Shown one piece after another: positions 6,145 to 10,520 of a stretch of DNA of 10,520 nt. Below the pieces are notes generated by a model. It did no database searches. It was not told the DNA's origin and was given only the letters and a program-made list of their open reading frames with translations. This stretch comes from Solobacterium sp. UBA1761 (GTDB lineage: Bacteria > Bacillota_I > Bacilli_A > Erysipelotrichales > Erysipelotrichaceae). A program made the position numbers and the translations under genes. The stretch spans positions 27,293 to 37,812 of the forward strand of contig DCHD01000051.1 of assembly GCA_002315565.1 (NCBI GenBank), given 5' to 3'. The stretch's first letter is position 1, and each line of letters starts with the position of its first letter.

Positions 6145-6152
6145 ATTATAAT
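6145..6152. promoter_or_regulatory. Symmetric bidirectional -10 element between GH25 gene and 67-aa ORF
   Basis: ATTATAAT is its own reverse complement and offers a perfect TATAAT on each strand (6147-6152 on plus, 6150-6145 on minus). On the minus strand it lies 6 nt before the GH25 ATG; on the plus strand 11 nt before the 67-residue ORF ATG. Neither side has a good -35 box. Both transcripts would have a leader of a few bases or none. Confidence 0.55.
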
Positions 6153-6163
6153 GAATATATATT

Positions 6164-6367
6164 ATGTTGTACTATCGCGATAAACCATTGGACCCATCCA
6201 GAACCATAAATGAATATATTGAAATATATCCTGAACTCAAGGAACTGTCTTTGAAATATTCAGAGTACAGTAAGTTTTTCAATTACAGACTGAAAATGGT
6301 AATAATGCTGGTTGGAGAAAAGACTGCCCAGAAATATCTTGATGAAGCAATCGGATATAAAAGATAA
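6164..6367 (+). CDS. Hypothetical 67-residue protein
   Basis: A small charged protein starting MLYYRDKPLDPSRTINEYIEIYP. It has no signal peptide or membrane segment and looks mostly helical. The INEYIEIYPELKELSLKYSEYSKFFN part recalls the DUF1858 pattern (a yP-L--v---yg helix pair), but the cysteines usual in that family are missing, so this is a weak suggestion. No ribosome binding site is present; the only promoter-like feature is the symmetric TATAAT shared with the divergent GH25 gene. The frame is intact and codon use resembles its neighbours, which favours a real gene. No function can be assigned. Confidence 0.6.
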   Translation: MLYYRDKPLDPSRTINEYIEIYPELKELSLKYSEYSKFFNYRLKMVIMLVGEKTAQKYLDEAIGYKR

Positions 6368-6411
6368 TTGAGATATATCTAAAATAAATAATCATTTTAT
6401 TCAATTTCGTA

Positions 6412-6442
6412 AGGCTTTTTTTGTGACAAAATAGCCTGTTTT
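6412..6442 (+). terminator. Probable weak terminator after the 67-aa ORF
   Basis: AGGC (6412-6415) and GCCT (6434-6437) close an imperfect hairpin whose inner part pairs a T-rich arm ending in G with CAAAATA around a TGA loop. GTTTT follows. The A/T-rich inner stem with a mismatch makes it weaker than the other terminators here. Confidence 0.45.
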
Positions 6443-6490
6443 CATATATTCCAAAACATAAGGAGATATTTGATAATTAAGTTGTATAAA
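6439..6490 (+). promoter_or_regulatory. Shared promoter/operator block, copy 1 (before the 111-aa gene)
   Basis: The block holds TATATTC (6445-6451), then AGATATTTGATAATTAA (6464-6480), then TGTATAA (6483-6489). All three occur with identical order and spacing at 8312-8363. TATAAA (6485-6490) can serve as -10, but the -35 position (GGAGAT) is far from consensus, as in an activator-dependent promoter. The predicted start is about 6497, giving a leader of about 31 nt with the ribosome binding site AAGGAG. I infer it is a target of the regulator encoded at 6967-8172. Confidence 0.65.
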
Positions 6491-6527
6491 AAGAAGATTG
6501 TTTTCTCATGAATTAAGGAGCATTAAT

Positions 6528-6863
6528 ATGAAAACAAAATTAGAAGTTATCAGATTGACTAATGAAGATGTAATTGCAACTAGTGGGAAGCTTTATTTAA
6601 CTGGCTGGTGTGTAACTATTAAAGATAAAAACTCTAGTAGAAATGTTGATGACAACGATGAGTTATATTGGTGGGAAGACGATGAATATTATCAATATCC
6701 AAAAGATAGTCCTATAGATACTTATTCATCACATGCAGTAGATTTCCAAAGATCAGGAACAACACCTCAAATCGGTAGTATTTATAAAGAATACATAGAT
6801 GAAAGTGGTTATTGCTATTATTATCTGTGTGATCAGCAACATAATCATAATTATCCTGATTAA
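6528..6863 (+). CDS. Hypothetical 111-residue acidic, aromatic-rich protein (NEDVIATSG-type N-terminus)
   Basis: I chose ATG 6528 because AAGGAG (6515-6520) is 7 nt upstream; a TTG at 6498 would extend the frame but has no RBS. The product has no signal peptide or membrane segment. Its N-terminus KLEVIRLTNEDVIATSG (4-20) resembles a short module I recall at the start of many small uncharacterised Firmicutes proteins. The rest is acidic and aromatic (DDNDELYWWEDDEYYQYP, 41-58), has three cysteines (28, 96, 101) and ends QQHNHNYPD. Function is unknown. It shares its promoter block with the β-helix surface protein gene and stands tail to tail with the regulator gene, which suggests one regulon. 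A role as a secreted or modified peptide precursor is only a guess. Confidence 0.75.
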   Translation: MKTKLEVIRLTNEDVIATSGKLYLTGWCVTIKDKNSSRNVDDNDELYWWEDDEYYQYPKDSPIDTYSSHAVDFQRSGTTPQIGSIYKEYIDESGYCYYYLCDQQHNHNYPD

Positions 6864-6926
6864 ACAAAGAAATTTAGCGGCAAACTCTTAAAGATTTTAG
6901 TGAGATTTAGGACATCAATAATTTAC

Positions 6927-6955
6927 AAAACCCAGTCTAAACTGGGTTTTTATAT
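6927..6955. terminator. Bidirectional terminator between the 111-aa gene and the regulator gene
   Basis: AAAACCCAG/CTGGGTTTT is a 9-bp stem with the loop TCTAAA, giving a T run on either strand. It lies between two convergent genes (stops at 6863 and 6967) and can end both transcripts. The 60 bases between 6864 and 6926 show no other feature. Confidence 0.88.
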
Positions 6956-6966
6956 TTATGTATCCA

Positions 6967-8172
6967 CTACTCATTTCTGACAATATTGGTACTTGTAGAT
7001 TTCTTATAGTACTCAACAAGTTCAGCTTTATTATGTACACCTAATGTCTGATAGATGATACTGTATCTGTTGCCGACATTACTTTCTGAGATATTCAAAA
7101 TACCCGCAACTTCTTTATTGGAATAACCCTGTAAAGCAAAATAAACATACATATAGTCCTTGCTTGGAAGTTTGCTGTATATGTTTTCAAGAGAAGACAA
7201 TTTCATAAAGCTGAGATAACGGTTATGAAGATCCTTGCTCAAATTCTTTATCTTTTTTATAAAGTCTTCAGGATAATTCTTTAGTACTATGTCAACAGAA
7301 TTGGCGTAATAGTAATAAAGCATAGCCGGCTGATAATAAAGATTATATTTATATGCCAGATCCAAAGCTTTTTGATAATGATGTTTCATTTCATCAAGTT
7401 TAAGTATTTTGCCATATTCAATTCCAAGATAAAAATGGATTGTCTGTACATCGAGATAAGAGTCTTCTTCATTTACTGAAGAACAGATATATTCATATGG
7501 CATCAGATCAAGGACGGATAGTTTTCCGGTGTTTGATTTTGTTGACGTAAGTAAACATAAACTCGCCAGGTGAGCCCTGAAACTTTTATGATAGTTATAT
7601 GTCTGGTCTATCTTAAACTCATTAATGAAGTAGTTATCAGTACCAATAGTGGAATCTATTTCATGGATTAAAGATGACATCTCTTTTTTATGAGGGAAGT
7701 CTTTGTTGAGTTCAATAGATAACTCTTTGTAGGCTTCAAAGAATTCATTGGTTTTACTTAACTCGTGATATATATAACATGCCATACGCAAATAATAGAT
7801 TCTGTGACACTGGTTAAGCTTCTCCCTTGATAAAGATATCAGTTCTGTTTCAGCTTCTAAGAATTTGCAGTCCTGAAATAAGTCAGATATTTTTTTAATC
7901 TTTATTTCAATATCTGTCAAAGGAGGGTCAAAACTGTTGATATCTCTTCCTTCAAAACACGGGTAACGGAAGAATGTTTTATCCTGATCATTAACTGATG
8001 TATCTACGGTTTTAAATCTTGCGTCTTTTGGTTTGACTGTATTTTCAGGAATCATCCAGCGGGTGCCTATCTGTTCAACATCAGGAATACGTCCGCTTTT
8101 GGCCAGTTTTAAAACTCTGTCTCTTGTTAAACCCCATTTTTTAGCAGCTTCTGCAGTAGTAATATACTTCAT
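6967..8172 (-). CDS. Transcriptional regulator with N-terminal excisionase-like HTH and C-terminal LuxR-type HTH
   Basis: With the ATG at 8172 the protein has 401 residues. Residues 1-45 (KYITTAEAAKKWGLTRDRV, then SGRIPDVEQIGTRWMIP) match the excisionase/MerR-like HTH pattern. Residues about 90-335 are helical, with TPR-like pieces (for example FYLGIEYGKILKLDEMKHHY and YQKALDLAYKYN), and could sense a signal or bind a partner. Residues 336-390 form a LuxR/GerE HTH (GYSNKEVAGILNISESNVGN, then LGVHNKAELV). Two DNA-binding heads in one chain are unusual. A longer form starting at TTG 8205 is possible, but it places the TATAAT inside the gene and has no RBS either. It sits between two genes with the same promoter block and is their most likely regulator; that link is inferred. 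Confidence 0.85.
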   Translation of the reverse strand: MKYITTAEAAKKWGLTRDRVLKLAKSGRIPDVEQIGTRWMIPENTVKPKDARFKTVDTSVNDQDKTFFRYPCFEGRDINSFDPPLTDIEIKIKKISDLFQDCKFLEAETELISLSREKLNQCHRIYYLRMACYIYHELSKTNEFFEAYKELSIELNKDFPHKKEMSSLIHEIDSTIGTDNYFINEFKIDQTYNYHKSFRAHLASLCLLTSTKSNTGKLSVLDLMPYEYICSSVNEEDSYLDVQTIHFYLGIEYGKILKLDEMKHHYQKALDLAYKYNLYYQPAMLYYYYANSVDIVLKNYPEDFIKKIKNLSKDLHNRYLSFMKLSSLENIYSKLPSKDYMYVYFALQGYSNKEVAGILNISESNVGNRYSIIYQTLGVHNKAELVEYYKKSTSTNIVRNE

Positions 8173-8184
8173 ATTATTATCTAT

Positions 8185-8190
8185 ATTATA
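8185..8190 (-). promoter_or_regulatory. Candidate -10 of the regulator gene
   Basis: On the minus strand TATAAT (8190 to 8185) lies 12 nt before the ATG at 8172. The transcript would have a leader of only about 6 nt and no Shine-Dalgarno sequence. No convincing -35 box is seen at 16-18 bp. Confidence 0.45.
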
Positions 8191-8228
8191 TGCGTATGAA
8201 TACAATATGTTGTAGGATTTAATGATTT

Positions 8229-8272
8229 AACAACTAATAACTGCAAGAAATTAACAGTAATGGTTGTTTTTT
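8229..8272 (+). terminator. Terminator-like hairpin in the divergent intergenic region
   Basis: The arms AACAACTAATAACTG (8229-8243) and CAGTAATGGTTGTT (8255-8268) pair with one bulge and one mismatch around an 11-nt loop and end in six T residues (8267-8272). No plus-strand gene lies upstream: the regulator gene runs away from it. It may insulate the downstream promoter or end a short divergent transcript. A second, short hairpin (GTGAT/ATCAC plus TTTT, 8296-8315) follows. Confidence 0.45.
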
Positions 8273-8311
8273 CATTGTTATATCTAATTTATATCGTGAT
8301 AAAAACATCAC

Positions 8312-8363
8312 TTTTCTTATATTCTCAAGCAAGACTAGATATTTGATAATTAACATGTATAAG
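8312..8363 (+). promoter_or_regulatory. Shared promoter/operator block, copy 2 (before the surface protein gene)
   Basis: This copy carries TATATTC (8318-8324), AGATATTTGATAATTAA (8337-8353) and TGTATAA (8356-8362), in the same order and spacing as at 6439-6490. The -10 would be TATAAG (8358-8363); the -35 position (CTAGAT) is not consensus. The leader to the ATG at 8456 is then about 85 nt and contains a 13-bp inverted repeat ACACA-TAT-TGTGT (8395-8407). Sequence after the block is not conserved between the two copies, so the shared part looks like a selected regulatory site rather than a recent duplication. Confidence 0.65.
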
Positions 8364-8455
8364 TAGGTAAAGAAAAGCTTGGATAAAAGATTGAACACAT
8401 ATTGTGTCATCTACCAACTTTGTAAGAATTTTGATTTATTCAGGAGGATAGAAAT

Positions 8456-10483
8456 ATGAAAGAACCATTTAAAAAATTGTTGTTCATAATTACACTTGCT
8501 GTATGCGTGTCACTAACATCGATGTCAGGGACTGTTGTTTCAGCTGATACACATAAACACTGTGTCTGTGGCAAGGACGATTGTACTGGAGAAGGTCATG
8601 ATACTGAGCAAGGATGGATTGCACTGCCATCAGGGAATTTAAATTATGATAATTTTCATAATGATGAAAGTCTTTATACACCTTTTAAATGCCGCTATGA
8701 TGAGAGTAAAGCAGAATACTGGTATTATCTTGAATCTGGCTATTATTACCTTACGGGAGACATTGTGTTTGATGAACCTTTAAATATTCGTGGTGACAAC
8801 GTGGTTATCTGCCTTAATGGATATAACATCACTAGAATAGAAGATTATAAAATGATGGATGACCAACCTTTTATAGAAATAATAAAAGATTACAGTTTAA
8901 CTTTAACTGATTGTAAGAAAACCCCTCACTACTTTGAATATTCTACAGATAGTGAATGGAAATATTATGGTTATACCGCACCGGAAACCGGTAAGATAGA
9001 TACTTTAGATACAATTTCTGATGATACCAAATATGTCAAATTATTTGGCGGATGTATATATGGTGGCTTAGAATCTGGAATTCATAACGCAGGTGGCACT
9101 GTGACATTGTTTAATGTCAATATTGTTGGAAATAAATCGCTAGATGGTGCTGGAGGAGGTATTCTAACTAGAGGTAAAATAACCATGAATGGCGGCAATA
9201 TTGTTGGAAACAAATCCTACTATGCTGGTAAAAGCGTAGGTGGAGGTGTCAGAGTTTCTAGCGTTAAAGACGGTGATGTTGATAAAATTGGTGAATTTAT
9301 CATGAATGGTGGTATTATTGGCTATAATCTCGTTGATGATGAAGGGCAAGGAAGTGGCGTTTATGTTGGATTTGCTTCTAATGGTGATGAGATTGTAGGC
9401 AGTAAGTTTATTATGACAGGAGGCAGCATCACAGGAAATCGAGGAGGAGAAAATACCTTAGGTAGCGGAATCTATGCCCTTGGTGATGTCACGCTTACTG
9501 GTAATGCAAAAGTACAAAAGAATATCGGTTATTGGGGTGTTTATATTGAACGTTTTTCTAATTACGGCTATATTCCAAATTTTACTGTAGGCGGTAACGC
9601 TCAGGTAACAGATAACGTATCAGCGCCTAATGGAAACACTTGTAATTGTCACAATGACGAATCATACGATAGCTATATAACCATTGGAACTGGAACAAAT
9701 GCACCGAGTGACAATATGAAAATCGGTATCAGTCCTTGTTGGGATCCTTTTTCAGAATCCGTATATAACCCTCCATACACGTTTACAACGAACGGAACTT
9801 CAGATGATACAAAGTACTTTATCAGCGATGTTGATTCCGTTTATGTGAAAGCCAATGCTGAAAATAACAAACTACAAATAGTTTCTCGAATTACAGAACA
9901 ACCTGATATTTCCAATAACTTTACGGTTACAGTAGATAAAAAGAATCCTGACGTTGTTCCGTCATATCAGTGGAAAGAAGCATCGGGAGATAATGTTGTG
10001 GGAGAAACTTCTAACCAATTTGTAAGTGGCGTTTTTGGAGAAGATTATTTATGTAGAGTTACTTATGCAGATGGAAGTTATGAGGACAGTAAAACTATTA
10101 CATTCTATCCATATTTTGCTAAAGATATTACTAAGACATATGGCGATGCAAACTTTACTCAAACAGTAAAGGGAAACAAAACTGGAATCACAGTAACATA
10201 TTCAAGTAGTAACCCTGCTGTCGCAACTGTTAATTCATCTACCGGTGAAGTAACAATTCTAAAAGTAGGCACTACTACAATAAAGGCAGTGTCTGAAGAA
10301 ACAGGCACACATAAAAAAGCTGAAGCAACATATATATTAACTGTTAAGTCATTAGAAACTCAGCCATATAAAGTAGTAAATACTGGTGTAATTGGTTCAA
10401 ATAACAATGCATTGAAAATAATTGGTTTACTGTCTGCACTCGGTATTGCAACTGTAATTGCCTCAAAGAAAAAGAAATATTAA
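8456..10483 (+). CDS. Secreted, C-terminally anchored β-helix surface protein with Ig-like domains
   Basis: 675 residues behind a strong RBS AGGAGG (8442-8447). Order: signal peptide 1-30 (VVSA|DT); a metal-site-like head HKHCVCGKDDCTGEGHD (33-49); a right-handed β-helix of the pectin-lyase type, about 100-420, with repeats such as MNGGNIVGNKS and MTGGSITGN; an Ig-like region about 475-552 (SYQWKEASG, YLCRVTYADGSY); a Big_2-type Ig domain about 555-630 (YSSSNPAVATVNSSTGEVT); then PYKVVNTG (637-644), a hydrophobic stretch (655-669) and KKKKY. There is no LPxTG; VNTG may be a variant sorting motif. The long aromatic head and helix could bind a glycan or adhere to surfaces, but no catalytic residues can be named. 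Its promoter block matches that of the 111-residue gene. Confidence 0.85.
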   Translation: MKEPFKKLLFIITLAVCVSLTSMSGTVVSADTHKHCVCGKDDCTGEGHDTEQGWIALPSGNLNYDNFHNDESLYTPFKCRYDESKAEYWYYLESGYYYLTGDIVFDEPLNIRGDNVVICLNGYNITRIEDYKMMDDQPFIEIIKDYSLTLTDCKKTPHYFEYSTDSEWKYYGYTAPETGKIDTLDTISDDTKYVKLFGGCIYGGLESGIHNAGGTVTLFNVNIVGNKSLDGAGGGILTRGKITMNGGNIVGNKSYYAGKSVGGGVRVSSVKDGDVDKIGEFIMNGGIIGYNLVDDEGQGSGVYVGFASNGDEIVGSKFIMTGGSITGNRGGENTLGSGIYALGDVTLTGNAKVQKNIGYWGVYIERFSNYGYIPNFTVGGNAQVTDNVSAPNGNTCNCHNDESYDSYITIGTGTNAPSDNMKIGISPCWDPFSESVYNPPYTFTTNGTSDDTKYFISDVDSVYVKANAENNKLQIVSRITEQPDISNNFTVTVDKKNPDVVPSYQWKEASGDNVVGETSNQFVSGVFGEDYLCRVTYADGSYEDSKTITFYPYFAKDITKTYGDANFTQTVKGNKTGITVTYSSSNPAVATVNSSTGEVTILKVGTTTIKAVSEETGTHKKAEATYILTVKSLETQPYKVVNTGVIGSNNNALKIIGLLSALGIATVIASKKKKY

Positions 10484-10492
10484 TCGAAAGAA

Positions 10493-10520
10493 ATGGGAGC
10501 AATTAAATTAATGGTGGAAA
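10493..10520 (+). CDS. Possible start of a further gene, cut by the window edge
   Basis: Two in-frame ATG codons, 10493 and 10511, open a frame that stays open to the edge. GGGAG (10495-10499) could serve the second one with 11-nt spacing; the first has only a weak purine stretch. The 9-nt gap after the surface protein stop and the absence of a terminator suggest co-transcription. Too little is visible to name it. Confidence 0.35.

Noticed and set aside
6498..6527. TTG start extending the 111-residue gene by 10 residues
   Set aside because: No RBS before it and it overlaps the expected transcription start; ATG 6528 has AAGGAG at 7 nt.
8173..8205. TTG start extending the regulator by 11 residues
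   Set aside because: No RBS, the added residues are AT-rich low-complexity coding, and the best TATAAT would lie inside it. The HTH homology begins at the ATG at 8172.
6160..8214. Shared 9-mer TATGTTGTA at about 6164 and 8207, near the starts of the GH25 and regulator genes
   Set aside because: A single 9-mer in AT-rich DNA is expected by chance, and spacing to the -10 elements differs (15 versus 18 bp).
9140..9450. Repeated GGN/NIVGNK-type DNA as a possible tandem repeat element
   Set aside because: The repetition is at protein level, from β-helix coils within one gene, and the DNA copies are too divergent for a repeat array.
1..10520. CRISPR array, insertion sequence or attachment site
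   Set aside because: No regularly spaced repeats, transposase genes, terminal inverted repeats or duplicated tRNA 3' ends were seen. The excisionase-like HTH at 8172 belongs to a regulator and no integrase is present.

Overview
The window looks like a low-GC Gram-positive (Bacillota) chromosome. The evidence is AT-rich coding sequence, strong AGGAGG-type ribosome binding sites, tRNA genes with encoded CCA ends, hairpin-plus-T-run terminators and the Firmicutes order rpmH-rnpA-yidC-khpB(jag). Some features recall gut or oral Erysipelotrichia-like bacteria (a short NEDVIATS-type protein, a β-helix surface protein with an HxHCxCG head), but that placement is inference.

Positions 1-2670 are translation-related housekeeping. 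The 3' part of tRNA-Ala(UGC) and its terminator are followed by miaA and tcdA, which overlap and both act on A37 of tRNAs. A Bax-inhibitor-1 family membrane protein follows, with its own terminator. Then a strong promoter drives tRNA-Asn(GUU) and tRNA-Glu(UUC), closed by a terminator.

Positions 2720-5354 hold the L34 / RNase P protein / YidC / KhpB cluster behind a near-consensus promoter, then a small nitroreductase. Two terminator-like hairpins lie inside this run: one between rpmH and rnpA, the other across the khpB stop codon. The operon therefore looks tuned by partial termination. Neither dnaA nor mnmE/mnmG is beside it here.

Positions 5341-6367 hold a membrane-anchored GH25 muramidase on the minus strand and, divergently, a 67-residue hypothetical protein. 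Both start beside a perfectly symmetric -10 element (ATTATAAT). Several genes in the window lack a Shine-Dalgarno sequence but have a -10-like hexamer 6-12 nt before the start codon, suggesting leaderless or near-leaderless transcripts.

Positions 6439-10520 are the accessory and most interesting part. A transcription factor with an excisionase-like HTH at one end and a LuxR-type HTH at the other (minus strand) is flanked by two plus-strand genes. These encode a 111-residue acidic, aromatic-rich protein and a 675-residue secreted, wall- or membrane-anchored β-helix protein. Both flanking genes are preceded by the same roughly 50-bp block: an identical 17-mer AGATATTTGATAATTAA, then two variable bases and TGTATAA, with further matching bases upstream at identical spacing. 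I infer that the regulator activates both, making a small surface-protein regulon. Another gene probably begins at the right edge.
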